A stretch of DNA of 35,871 nt from SYFY01 sp043719475 (GTDB taxonomy: Bacteria > Pseudomonadota > Gammaproteobacteria > Pseudomonadales > Azotimanducaceae): assembly GCA_043719475.1 (NCBI GenBank), contig JAYSTS010000319.1:1-35871 (forward strand), read 5' to 3'. The notes beneath the pieces were generated by a model that did no database searches, was not told where the DNA came from, and was given only the letters and a program-made list of their open reading frames with translations. A program made the position numbers and the translations under genes. Shown here piece by piece: positions 1-7,893 of this stretch. The first letter of the stretch is position 1, and each line of letters opens with the position of its first letter.

Positions 1-95
1 AGTTTGTTTTCGATGAGTCCAACCGCCGGATGCGGGTCCGCATGTCCGGTGGTGTGGGAGGGGTGACGGGCGCAATCCCGTTACCCCGACCCGAT
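1..95 (+). mobile_element. 3' end of a group II intron (domains V and VI), class C-like, truncated by window edge
   Basis: Bases 22-53 fold as a domain V hairpin. ACCGCCGGA pairs with TCCGGTGGT, a two-base TG bulge lies on the 3' side, and TGCG/CGCA closes a GGTC loop. The lower stem carries the CGC-type triad and the GGTGGTGTGRGAGG context typical of bacterial class C introns. Bases 57-87 form a domain VI hairpin (GGGGTGACGGG against CCCGTTACCCC), followed by GACCCGAT. The 3' splice junction is placed at 95/96, because a 25-bp sequence beginning at 96 recurs without the intron at 389-413. The reverse transcriptase and the rest of the ribozyme would lie left of the window and are not seen. 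Class assignment is by motif memory, not by alignment. Confidence 0.8.
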
Positions 96-433
96 CAAAG
101 GCCGAGAGCCCCAGTCTTGTGTGCGGTCTCCGACTGCGATTGTCGGGGTCATCGAAGATCGCGATCAGGAGATCTACAACGTGTTGGTGTGGTCGGACTG
201 TGGGAGTGGTCTTCGACCGCGATCTTTATACTTCTGTAATCTCGCAAAGCCAGAGTGCACCCCACAGAGGATATCACCCGATGTCTTGAACAAGGCCTGA
301 TCGAATCGGGTTGTTGTCGACCGGCGACATCTCTTGTGGGAGCGGTCTCCTGACCGCGATGGAGTTCGCGATCAGCAGATCGCTCCCACAAAGGCCGAGA
401 GCCCCAGTCTTGTAGCGGTCTCCTGACCGCGAT
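96..433. repeat. REP-like palindromic repeat cluster 1, with a 25-bp direct repeat
   Basis: This gene-free stretch holds several REP-type units. One full but diverged pair is at 119-180, half units are at 199-223 and 411-433, and a shortened pair is at 335-390. The left arm is of the type TGTGGGAGCGGTCTCC followed by TGACCGCGAT. The right arm is its approximate inverse, ATCGCGATCAGGAGATCGCT followed by CCCACA. An exact 25-bp direct repeat (96-120 and 389-413) precedes two of the units. Bases 224-334 and 434-499 show nothing recognisable. ORFs called here are palindrome read-through and are not credible. Confidence 0.85.
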
Positions 434-499
434 CCCAAGCGCCTCGCAACGACTTCTTGCGGTAGATCCCAACACCCTCCCGAACATCCGCTATCCGCT

Positions 500-994
500 T
501 CAAACCTGCTCGATGCCCGACAATCGCACCACCGGAATCGGATAAGGCGTCCGCTGCTGGTAGACCGCATACCCGGGATAAAGATTTACCGCCTTCTCCC
601 AGGCCTTCTCTCGCTGCACACCGCTCAACTCCATGACTGACATCGTCTTCGGTAATCCTGACAACACAACTTCGACGTGCGGCGACTCGCGGAGATTGAG
701 GTACCACCCAGGCAATCGACCCTGCCCGGCATTGGATGCCAACAGCAGTACCGATTCACCGTCAGGCACATACATGAGAGGCACTTCACGCCATTGCCCT
801 GTCTTTCGACCACGCACACGCAATAACAAGACGGGAATGACAAAGCTGAGCCGCAATCGCCCACCAGTGAGCCGCATCAATGGACGATCAACGGCCGTCG
901 CCAGTTTCATCATGACGATGGAAACGGTGGGCAGGGCGACCCATGCGGCAAACCAGCGCCACAACGCGCCGTGCGGCGATGGGGGTTGTTGCAT
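500..994 (-). CDS. DUF385 / Ddn-like nitroreductase-family protein
   Basis: A 164-residue protein of the deazaflavin-dependent nitroreductase (Ddn, DUF385) split-barrel family. It shows the family signature RGRKTGQWREVPLMYV, then a short strand (VLLLASNAG), then PGWYLNLRESPHVEV. The N-terminus is amphipathic and could lie on the membrane, as in mycobacterial Ddn. Characterised members bind F420 and reduce quinones or nitro compounds, but many proteobacterial homologues are untested, so cofactor and substrate are unknown. I prefer the ATG at 994: the TTG at 1018 would sit in the tail of the terminator behind the thiolase gene. The gene is probably not co-transcribed with the thiolase. Confidence 0.75.
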   Translation of the reverse strand: MQQPPSPHGALWRWFAAWVALPTVSIVMMKLATAVDRPLMRLTGGRLRLSFVIPVLLLRVRGRKTGQWREVPLMYVPDGESVLLLASNAGQGRLPGWYLNLRESPHVEVVLSGLPKTMSVMELSGVQREKAWEKAVNLYPGYAVYQQRTPYPIPVVRLSGIEQV

Positions 995-1011
995 TTCAGC
1001 CGGGTTGCACT

Positions 1012-1040
1012 TGAACAAGAAGGGCCGCGTGTGCGGCCCT
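1012..1040 (-). terminator. Rho-independent terminator downstream of the thiolase gene
   Basis: A perfect 8-bp stem, AGGGCCGC/GCGGCCCT with a 4-base loop (1021-1040), lies 22 bases beyond the thiolase stop. On the minus strand it is followed by a moderately T-rich TTCTTGTTC tail. The tail is imperfect, so efficiency is uncertain. Confidence 0.6.
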
Positions 1041-1062
1041 GTTTGCGGAGATGGTGCTCAGA

Positions 1063-2244
1063 TCAAATCCGTTCGATCAAGGTTCCGGTACCCAGACCAC
1101 CACCGCAGCACATGCTGACCAGACCGTATCGCCCGCCGGTTCGCTCCAGTTCATAGACGGCCTTGGTGATTAGGAAACAGCCGGTCGCACCAAGCGGGTG
1201 ACCCAGTGCGATCGCGCCACCATTGGGATTGACCTTCTTCATGTCGGCACCAACTGCCTTCGCCCAGCCGAGCACGACCGACGCAAACGCTTCGTTCACT
1301 TCGAAGACGTCGATGTCATTGATCTTGATGCCGGCATTCGCCAGAAGTTTTTCTGTCGCCGGAATCGGACCTTCCAGCATCAGCACGGGATCGCAACCGA
1401 CCAGCACGGAATCAACCAGCCGCGCTTTCGGCTTGAGACCCAGTTCTTTGGCTTTGGCTGCGCTCATAAGCAGCACTGCAGCAGCGCCATCGGCGATCTG
1501 AGATGACTGTCCCGCGGTGTGTACGCCATTTTCGCGTGCTACCGGCTTGAGGCCGGCCAGTGCTTCAAGGCTCGTGTCGCGAGGGACCTCGTCTCGCTCG
1601 AATATCTTGGTGGCGCCTGTCTTCTCGCCTTTTTCATCAAACACCGGAATTTCCAGTGGGATGATCTGGGACTTGAAGCGGCCTTCGTCCTGCGCCTTGG
1701 CTGCGCGCTGCTGAGACTGGAGACCAAAGCCGTCGGCATCCTTGCGGGTGATCTGGTATTTCTCAGCGACACGCTCAGCGCCTTCGAACTGGCTGGTGAA
1801 CTCGTAATGTTCGAAGTAGCTCTTGGCGACCACTTTGCCATATTCTTTGGGCAGCCCGATGGCGTCCGAACCGATAGGCAGCCGAGTCATGTTCTCGACA
1901 CCACACGCCATCACGACGTCGGCCATGCCGGAACGAATCAGGCTGTAAGCAAGACCGGCGGCCTGTTGTGAACTGCCGCATTGAGAGTCGATCGTGATGC
2001 AGGGTGTGGCTTCGCCGCCGCCATTGGCAAGCCACGCAGTTCGCGTGACATTCATGCCCTGGGCGCCAAGCTTGTTGATGCAGCCACCGACCACCTGATC
2101 GACATGCTTGCCTTCCAGGCCATTGCGTTTGAGCAGGCCCATCATGATCGGGCCGAGGGTATCCGTCGGGTGTACCCAGCCGAGCGAGCCTTTTTTCTTG
2201 CCGACTGCGGATCGGGCAGCGTCTACGATGACTACGTCTTGCAT
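1063..2244 (-). CDS. Acetyl-CoA C-acyltransferase (thiolase)
   Basis: A 393-residue thiolase of normal family length. It acts in the cytosol, either cleaving 3-ketoacyl-CoA with CoA (beta-oxidation) or condensing acetyl-CoA units. The acylated cysteine is Cys89 in DSQCGSSQQA. The second-half motifs NPNGGAIALGHPLGATG (His349) and SMCCGGGLGTG (Cys379) supply the other catalytic residues. The start MQDVVIVDAARSAVG is the usual thiolase N-terminus. The substrate (short chain, long chain or steroid side chain) cannot be read from the motifs. An enoyl-CoA hydratase and CoaX lie just upstream on the same strand, which fits acyl-CoA metabolism. A terminator follows the gene. Confidence 0.93.
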   Translation of the reverse strand: MQDVVIVDAARSAVGKKKGSLGWVHPTDTLGPIMMGLLKRNGLEGKHVDQVVGGCINKLGAQGMNVTRTAWLANGGGEATPCITIDSQCGSSQQAAGLAYSLIRSGMADVVMACGVENMTRLPIGSDAIGLPKEYGKVVAKSYFEHYEFTSQFEGAERVAEKYQITRKDADGFGLQSQQRAAKAQDEGRFKSQIIPLEIPVFDEKGEKTGATKIFERDEVPRDTSLEALAGLKPVARENGVHTAGQSSQIADGAAAVLLMSAAKAKELGLKPKARLVDSVLVGCDPVLMLEGPIPATEKLLANAGIKINDIDVFEVNEAFASVVLGWAKAVGADMKKVNPNGGAIALGHPLGATGCFLITKAVYELERTGGRYGLVSMCCGGGLGTGTLIERI

Positions 2245-2290
2245 ATGCGTTTCCTGGTTGGTTGTTTTGTTAAAAAGGGAATTTGTGGCG

Positions 2291-3079
2291 CTACTCCGAA
2301 TCTTCGCCCTTGGGATTCAGGTGATGGGCTTCGAGTAGCCCAACGAGGATCAGGTCCGGTACAACAGCATCAAAAATACCCTCACGATCAAATAGATGCG
2401 AAAAACCACCGGTGGCGATCAGCAAGGGCTTTTCGTCCTGGAATACTTCGGCGGTGATTCGTGTCGACAGTTCTTTCACCATCCCTACATTGCTCCAGTA
2501 GAGCCCACTCTGGATGCTCTCGATGGTGGATCGGCCGATAGCGAAGCGCACCGGTTTGATTTCTACCGTTGGCAGTTGCGCGGTGCGAGCTTCAAGCGCC
2601 TCCATCGAGAGACGCACGCCTGGCAGAATATTGCCACCGAGGAACTCCCGTTGCTTGGTCACTGCACATACGGTGGTCGCTGTGCCGAAATCGATGATGA
2701 TGAGATTCCGGTCCGGATACAGCTTGATGCCGCCCATGGCATCGGCGATACGATCGGCGCCAACCTCCTTTGGGTCCTTGTATTTGATTTTGAGCCCGGT
2801 CTTGATGCCGGGGCGCAGCATCAGCGGCTCCACCTTGAAGTACTTCTGGCAACAGGCGCGAATGGAATAGTTCAGATCCGGTACGACCGAGCAGGCAACC
2901 ACCGCGTCGATCAACGCCGGATTGACATCGTTTTCACGCAGCGCAGCGCGCAGGAAGATGCCGATCTCGTCGGAGGACGCCTTTTGTGTCGATGCACGAC
3001 GAAACTGGACGATGAGCTCGTCATCGTCGAAGACGCCGCAGAAGATCTGGGAGTTGCCGACATCCAGCGCGAGAATCAT
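2291..3079 (-). CDS. coaX: Type III pantothenate kinase
   Basis: A 262-residue CoaX, the ATP-dependent kinase that phosphorylates pantothenate in the first step of CoA synthesis. The ASKHA-fold motifs are all present: LALDVGNSQ at the N-terminus, PKEVGADRIADA, IDFGTATTVC and GGNILPGV. I chose the ATG at 3079 (MILALDVGNSQ) because family members begin there; the in-frame ATG 39 bases earlier would add a 13-residue tail not seen in the family. CoaX enzymes typically need a monovalent cation and are not inhibited by CoA. In many gammaproteobacteria coaX follows birA; here it sits between acyl-CoA enzymes. About 45 bases separate it from the thiolase gene. Confidence 0.93.
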   Translation of the reverse strand: MILALDVGNSQIFCGVFDDDELIVQFRRASTQKASSDEIGIFLRAALRENDVNPALIDAVVACSVVPDLNYSIRACCQKYFKVEPLMLRPGIKTGLKIKYKDPKEVGADRIADAMGGIKLYPDRNLIIIDFGTATTVCAVTKQREFLGGNILPGVRLSMEALEARTAQLPTVEIKPVRFAIGRSTIESIQSGLYWSNVGMVKELSTRITAEVFQDEKPLLIATGGFSHLFDREGIFDAVVPDLILVGLLEAHHLNPKGEDSE

Positions 3080-3312
3080 GAGGGTAACCCAGCCTGAAGA
3101 GGGCAGGACTATAGGCAAACCGGCGGACGGTGTCTAACCGCGAAACGGGAGACCTTGAAGGCTTATGCGCGGCGATATTGCCACCGCGCACCGCAGTGGA
3201 AGAAGCGCGGGGACCCTGTTCCGTTTCGCGCTGCATCGTGCCTTTGGACACTTCCTGATGCTGGAGTGCAACTGTTGTGGGCTTCAACCGCTCGCACCGT
3301 CGGAGGTCGCGA

Positions 3313-4119
3313 TCAGCGACCCTTGAACTCCGGTGGTCGCTTCTCCACAAATGCACGTGCTGCGTTGGCATGATCTTCGGTCATCATGGTACGCACCATG
3401 TGTTCCGCTTCAAGATCCAGCACTTGCGAGAGACTCGCTTCATCGGCCGCGTTGAGATTGCGTTTCATGTAACCAATCGCAGCGGTGGCAAGTCCGGCGA
3501 GCTTCAGTGCAAAGGCTCGAGAACGCGCCGCGAATTCGGTCGGGGCGTAAACGTGATTGACGAGGCCCAGTTCAAACGCTTCCTGACCGCTGATGATGTC
3601 GGACGTGAAATAGAGTTCCCGTGCCTTCGCTGCGCCCACCAGCTTTGGCAGGAAATACGAACCGCCGTAGTCGCCGGATGCGCCGATCTTCGAAAACGCC
3701 ATGGTCAGTTTCGCGTCTGCGGATACCACGCGCAGATCGCAGGCCAGCGCCAGGCTGAGTCCAGCGCCTGCAGCTGCGCCTGGAATGATGGCCAAGGTAG
3801 GCTTTGGCATCTCGTGCAGCAGGCGAGAGGTTTCCATTCCGGTGCGCAGACCGTGGACACGCTGTTCGATGCTGATGGAATGGCCTGAAGCGCGGTCCGA
3901 TGCCGCTTTGGCCTGTCCCTTGACGTCACCACCGGCGCAGAACGCATTGCCTGCTCCGGTGAGAACAACACAACGCACAGCTGGATCGGCGGCAACCCGA
4001 CGAACCGCCGCATCGAGCGCCGCCATCATCTCGCCACTCATGGCATTGCGCGCTTCAGGCCGGTTCATGGTCAGTGTGGCGATGCCATCGCTAAAGTCTT
4101 CAAGCAGGTGCGAGGTCAT
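3313..4119 (-). CDS. Enoyl-CoA hydratase/isomerase family protein (crotonase fold)
   Basis: A 268-residue crotonase. The oxyanion-hole segments are visible as NAFCAGGDVK (59-68) and PGAAAGAGLSLALACDL (113-129). In the second catalytic segment, FSKIGASGDYGGS, an Asp (150) stands where classical hydratases have Glu164, and no Glu stands in the Gly-rich segment where Glu144 is expected. This pattern is commoner in PaaG/PaaB-like isomerases and other crotonase offshoots than in true enoyl-CoA hydratases. The safe statement is a CoA-thioester isomerase or hydratase of unknown substrate. The gene lies 57 bases downstream of the DUF2058 gene on the same strand. The 194 bases between it and coaX show no RNA gene or clear terminator. 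Confidence 0.88.
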   Translation of the reverse strand: MTSHLLEDFSDGIATLTMNRPEARNAMSGEMMAALDAAVRRVAADPAVRCVVLTGAGNAFCAGGDVKGQAKAASDRASGHSISIEQRVHGLRTGMETSRLLHEMPKPTLAIIPGAAAGAGLSLALACDLRVVSADAKLTMAFSKIGASGDYGGSYFLPKLVGAAKARELYFTSDIISGQEAFELGLVNHVYAPTEFAARSRAFALKLAGLATAAIGYMKRNLNAADEASLSQVLDLEAEHMVRTMMTEDHANAARAFVEKRPPEFKGR

Positions 4120-4176
4120 GATGTTCTCCGGTGGTTAGTTCGGTTGCGGTCAGTATCGACAAAGTGGTGGATGTGC

Positions 4177-4767
4177 TTACCAGTCGAGGTCATCGGGCAC
4201 CTTGAACTTCGCGTAGTACTCATCGTCTGCGCTCGGCTCGCTGGTCTTGTCCTCGGACTTCGCCATGATGCGATGTGGATCACGTGCGCGAATCTGTTCG
4301 GCGACTTCGGGCGTCACCAGATGATAGCGCCCGTCATTATTGGCAATGAGCAGAGTGCCGGCGCCGAGTTTCGCCTGGTGATCGCGCGTGACGTAGATGC
4401 GCTTGATCTTTTTCCCGTGCAGAAAATTGTAGGGTACGTCGTCGTCACTGGCTGGTGCAGTACGCTGATCGTTCTGCGCGATGATCTGCTTGATCTCGGC
4501 TTTGCGCGCCTTGTTGGCTGCCTTTTCGTTGGCGATCCGTGCCAGTTCCCGGTCTCGCTCGACCTTTGCGGCGTAGCGCTTTTCGGCTTCAGAAAGCACC
4601 TTTGGTTTCGGCGGTGTTTTTTGCGCGGTGTCAGTGACGGGCTTGCGGTCCGGCTTTGGTTTTCCCTGCGCCTGCTTCTCTGCTTTCACCTGACGCTCGG
4701 CTTTTTTCGCCTGACCGGAGGTTGCGAGGCCTGCCGCGATCAACTGTTCTCTCAGACTGCCCGCCAT
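4177..4767 (-). CDS. DUF2058 domain-containing protein (YaiL-like)
   Basis: A 196-residue DUF2058 protein. The basic, Lys/Ala-rich N-terminal half (MAGSLREQL, then KAERQVKAEKQ and a long helical stretch rich in Lys and Arg) looks like a coiled coil or nucleic-acid-binding arm. It is followed by the conserved globular part around DDVPYNFLHGKKIKRIYV and HLVTPEVAEQI. E. coli YaiL belongs to this family and has been called a nucleoprotein/polynucleotide-associated protein, but its function is not established. The family is essentially gammaproteobacterial, which supports the taxonomic placement. The start is a conserved ATG. The gene is probably cotranscribed with the flanking minus-strand genes. 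Confidence 0.9.
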   Translation of the reverse strand: MAGSLREQLIAAGLATSGQAKKAERQVKAEKQAQGKPKPDRKPVTDTAQKTPPKPKVLSEAEKRYAAKVERDRELARIANEKAANKARKAEIKQIIAQNDQRTAPASDDDVPYNFLHGKKIKRIYVTRDHQAKLGAGTLLIANNDGRYHLVTPEVAEQIRARDPHRIMAKSEDKTSEPSADDEYYAKFKVPDDLDW

Positions 4768-4889
4768 CGTGTCCTCATCTGCTGTTGTCTGGGGTGTGGC
4801 TTGTTCGTTGGTTTATTCGTTGATGATGCTGTGGTTGAGGGTGCCGGGTCTATCGTCCCGTTTGGGCATCGTCCCGTTTGGACTGGGCC

Positions 4890-5867
4890 TCACACCTGCG
4901 GTGTTCGTCCCTGGAGAATCTGCGCAAACCACGCCGGATCGATGTTACCGCCCGTCATGATGATACCGACGTTGCGACCCTGCCACTGTTCTCGCTCCTG
5001 CATCAAAGCTGCGCACGCTGCGGCACCAGCACCTTCGGCGATCTGATGGGTGGTTCGGAACAGCAGGCGAATCGCCGCTGCAACCTCGTCATCGGTAACG
5101 CAGGCGATGTGATCTGCGCCTCGCTTGATTTCGTCGAGCGCGGACGGGTTGGGTAACCGTGTAGCGACACCATCTGCAAAAGTATGAGCGGTCGAAGTCG
5201 TTTCTACTCGATTGCTTTGAAACGAGCGTGCCATGGCATCAGCGTGGGTTGAAACCACGCCAATGATCTTCGTCGGCAACCCTAGCAGGTCACGAACGCG
5301 CATCAGGGCGCAGATTCCGGAACCCATGCCGACCGGAACGTAGACCGCATCGAGCGGCGGGCAGTGTTCGAACAGTTCAGCGGCGTAAGTCGCGACACCG
5401 AGAATCAGGTCGTCGTGAAAGCTGGGGACGATTTCGCCCATGCCGAGTTTTGCACGACGCTCGGCCTCCTGGCGCGCCGTATCAAAGTCGGGGCCGAAGA
5501 CTTCGAGTTCCGCACCCCAGGCACGCATGGCGGCATTCTTGTCGGCGCTGTTGCCCTCGGGTACGAGCACGGTAACCGGAATGCCATACTGTCGTGCTGC
5601 ATAAGGAATGCTCTGGCCATGATTGCCCCGTGTTGCGGTGATCAACCGCTCTGGTCGAACGGGACGCTGCATCACTCGATCGAGATACACCAGTCCGCCA
5701 CGCACTTTGAACGCACCGGTTGGCGTGTGGTTCTCATGTTTTACCCAGGCGTTCACGCCCAGTTCGGTGGCCAGCAGCGGCCAGCAATATTGCGGAGTCG
5801 GCGCAACATGGCGGGCGACAAGGGTGCGTGCAGCCGCCAGGTCGTACTGGGTAATCGAATTGGGCAT
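4890..5867 (-). CDS. Threonine/serine dehydratase-like PLP enzyme (fold type II)
   Basis: A 325-residue PLP-dependent enzyme of the threonine/serine dehydratase family. The Schiff-base lysine is Lys54 in TPTGAFKVRGG. The Gly-rich phosphate-binding loop is VGMGSG near residue 190, and ATRGNHGQS is the usual substrate-carboxylate loop. There is no C-terminal ACT regulatory domain, so this is a catabolic or specialised dehydratase rather than feedback-inhibited IlvA. Related proteins include EutB-type dehydratases of (hydroxy)ectoine use and 3-hydroxyaspartate dehydratases. The gene follows the SDR gene by only 21 bases and closes the P1 peptidase - M20 - SDR unit, so the natural substrate may be a beta-hydroxy amino acid released by those enzymes (inference). 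Confidence 0.88.
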   Translation of the reverse strand: MPNSITQYDLAAARTLVARHVAPTPQYCWPLLATELGVNAWVKHENHTPTGAFKVRGGLVYLDRVMQRPVRPERLITATRGNHGQSIPYAARQYGIPVTVLVPEGNSADKNAAMRAWGAELEVFGPDFDTARQEAERRAKLGMGEIVPSFHDDLILGVATYAAELFEHCPPLDAVYVPVGMGSGICALMRVRDLLGLPTKIIGVVSTHADAMARSFQSNRVETTSTAHTFADGVATRLPNPSALDEIKRGADHIACVTDDEVAAAIRLLFRTTHQIAEGAGAAACAALMQEREQWQGRNVGIIMTGGNIDPAWFAQILQGRTPQV

Positions 5868-5888
5868 GGGTTCCTGTCAGTACTTTTT

Positions 5889-6623
5889 TTACAAGATTCG
5901 TCCGCCATCCACTTCCATCGCCACACCCGTGACCATGGAGGCTTCATCGCTGGCAAGATAACAGGCCGCTGCACCAACATCTTCGGGCGTGCAGAAACGA
6001 CCCAGTGGAATGGTGTTCAGGAATTTGTCACGCAGCGCCTCGGTGTCACCACCCATGAACGTCGCGAGCAGTGGTGTATCACCAGCCACCGGGTTGATGG
6101 CATTGGCCCGAATGCCAAACGGGGCGAGTTCTGCAGCGAGCGATTTCGTCGCAGTGATCACCCAACCCTTGGATGCGTTGTACCAGGTGAGACCGCCTCG
6201 CGGCCGCACGCCGGCGGTAGAGGCGATATTGATGATGCAGCCTGCGCGATTGGCTTTCATGCCCGGAATGAATGCCTGACACATGTGGTACATGCCACGC
6301 ATGTTGACGTTGACGACACGATCGAACGTTGCCGCGTCCACGTCTTCGGCGGGTGTTGGCACATGACCGATGCCGGCATTGTTTACCAGGATGTCGCAAC
6401 GTTCGATGAGGCGAGAGAAATTGCGAACGCCGCTGGCGTCGCAGATATCGAGTCGGGCAAACGGCATGCCGAGTGATGCCGCCATAGCTTCGCCCGCGGC
6501 TACGTCGATGTCAGCGATCCATACCCTTGCGCCTTCGGCGACGAACTTGCGTGTTATCCCGGCACCGAACCCCGATGCGGCGCCAGTGACAATGGCGATC
6601 TTGCCAGCCAGTCGATCAGTCAT
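5889..6623 (-). CDS. SDR family NAD(P)-dependent oxidoreductase
   Basis: A 244-residue classical short-chain dehydrogenase. Cofactor motif TGAASGFG is at 13-20, NNAG at 81-84, Ser135 in NIAST, and the catalytic pair Tyr148/Lys152 in YNASK, so it is expected to be active. An acidic pair (DID, 38-40) at the end of the second strand suggests preference for NAD over NADP. Its start codon overlaps the end of the M20 gene by 8 bases, so translation is probably coupled. It likely oxidises a hydroxyl group or reduces a ketone in the pathway encoded by the four-gene unit; the substrate is unknown. Confidence 0.9.
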   Translation of the reverse strand: MTDRLAGKIAIVTGAASGFGAGITRKFVAEGARVWIADIDVAAGEAMAASLGMPFARLDICDASGVRNFSRLIERCDILVNNAGIGHVPTPAEDVDAATFDRVVNVNMRGMYHMCQAFIPGMKANRAGCIINIASTAGVRPRGGLTWYNASKGWVITATKSLAAELAPFGIRANAINPVAGDTPLLATFMGGDTEALRDKFLNTIPLGRFCTPEDVGAAACYLASDEASMVTGVAMEVDGGRIL

Positions 6624-7893
6624 GATGGTAGTGCCCGGTCAGCAGATGCAGGGTTGCCAGCGCCATCACCTTGGCGGAGTCCACCAGGTCCTGAATGCCG
6701 ACATACTCATCAGGTCGATGTGCAAGATCAAGAATACCAGGGCCATAGGCGATGCAGTTGTGCAGGCGGCCGATTCGGTCGATGTGCTTCTGGTCATACG
6801 TGCCCGGCGAGATCACATAGTCGGGTACTTTGCCCAGCACGGTTTCGATGGCACCTGCCACACTGCGTGCCACAGGCGCATTTTTGTCCGTCATGGTTGG
6901 CAACACTTCAAAGAGATCACGCATCGCGTAACGAAACCCGGTGCGATCACTTGTCAGATCTTCAAGCAGCTTCGAAACCTCCGCCTTGACCTCACCGATG
7001 GACTCTTCGATCAGAAACCGCCGGTCGATGATCATCCGACAGGAATCGGCCACCAGCGGCGAGGGCAGACCATCGTGACCTTCCTGCTGGCCACCGTGCA
7101 CGGAATTGATGTTGAGCGTCGACTGCCGAGCCCCTTCAGGAACCACAGGCATTTCTGTTCGTTTGGTTGCCAGCAGTGGATACAGGCGGTCCTCGAACGA
7201 TTCGAGCACCGCACCCATGTGCCTTATCGCACTGTCACCGAGAAACGGCATTGATCCATGGGCGATGCGGCCAAAGGTTTCGATCTCGGCCCACCACACA
7301 CCACGATGGCCGAGGCATACTCGATCCTTGTTGAGTGGCTCCGGAATGATGACGTGGTCCACCGTATCGCGGGTTAACAACCCTTGTTCACATAACCAGG
7401 CGACTCCGCCATATCCACCGGACTCTTCATCGGCGGTGCCGGACAGCTCGAGCGTTCCCGGCAGATCCGGCACGACGTCGAGCAGTGCTTCCATGGCGAT
7501 GATCGCGGCAGCAATGCCACCCTTCATGTCGCATGTACCACGGCCGTAAACACGGTCATCCTGCTCGGTGGCGGCGAATGGGTCGAAGCTCCAGCCCGAA
7601 CCTGGCTCGACCACATCGATGTGGCCGTTGAAGTGGATGCGTGGACCGTTCTGTTTGCCAACACGCTTTGCCATGATGTTGATACGCGGATAACGGTCGG
7701 AATCACCGGGCGTGCCAGTAGCCCGCAGGTATAACACCTCGAAGCCGCGCTTGCGCAATCGTTCACCGATGACCTCTGCACACGGGCGATAGTTATCACC
7801 GGGCGGATTGATGGTCGGAATTCTCACCATCTCCTGGGTCAGGGCGACCAGGTCCTGACGACGGGATTCGATGACATTGAACAATCGATCCAT
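6616..7893 (-). CDS. M20 family metallopeptidase (ArgE/DapE-like deacylase)
   Basis: A 425-residue M20 hydrolase of the ArgE/DapE/ACY1 group, expected to bind two zinc ions and to cleave an N-acyl or peptide bond in the cytosol. Visible metal and catalytic residues are His91 in NGHID, Asp122 in GRGTCDMKGG, the Glu pair 156/157 in DEESGG, Glu185 in IIPEP and a late His in LAHRPDEYV. No signal peptide is seen. The gene starts one base before the end of the P1 peptidase gene (TAATG overlap) and overlaps the SDR gene, so the three are translationally coupled. The substrate could be an N-acylated amino acid or small peptide; the specific acyl group cannot be inferred. Confidence 0.9.
   Translation of the reverse strand: MDRLFNVIESRRQDLVALTQEMVRIPTINPPGDNYRPCAEVIGERLRKRGFEVLYLRATGTPGDSDRYPRINIMAKRVGKQNGPRIHFNGHIDVVEPGSGWSFDPFAATEQDDRVYGRGTCDMKGGIAAAIIAMEALLDVVPDLPGTLELSGTADEESGGYGGVAWLCEQGLLTRDTVDHVIIPEPLNKDRVCLGHRGVWWAEIETFGRIAHGSMPFLGDSAIRHMGAVLESFEDRLYPLLATKRTEMPVVPEGARQSTLNINSVHGGQQEGHDGLPSPLVADSCRMIIDRRFLIEESIGEVKAEVSKLLEDLTSDRTGFRYAMRDLFEVLPTMTDKNAPVARSVAGAIETVLGKVPDYVISPGTYDQKHIDRIGRLHNCIAYGPGILDLAHRPDEYVGIQDLVDSAKVMALATLHLLTGHYHHD

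Noticed and set aside
2396..3097. 233-residue plus-strand ORF over coaX
   Set aside because: It lies antisense to a gene with complete family motifs and has no recognisable domain or ribosome binding site.
3119..3312. Possible tRNA or terminator between coaX and the enoyl-CoA hydratase gene
   Set aside because: No cloverleaf with conserved T-loop and no stem followed by a T tract could be found.
6370..7254. 294-residue plus-strand ORF over the SDR/M20 genes
   Set aside because: Antisense shadow of two well-supported, coupled genes.
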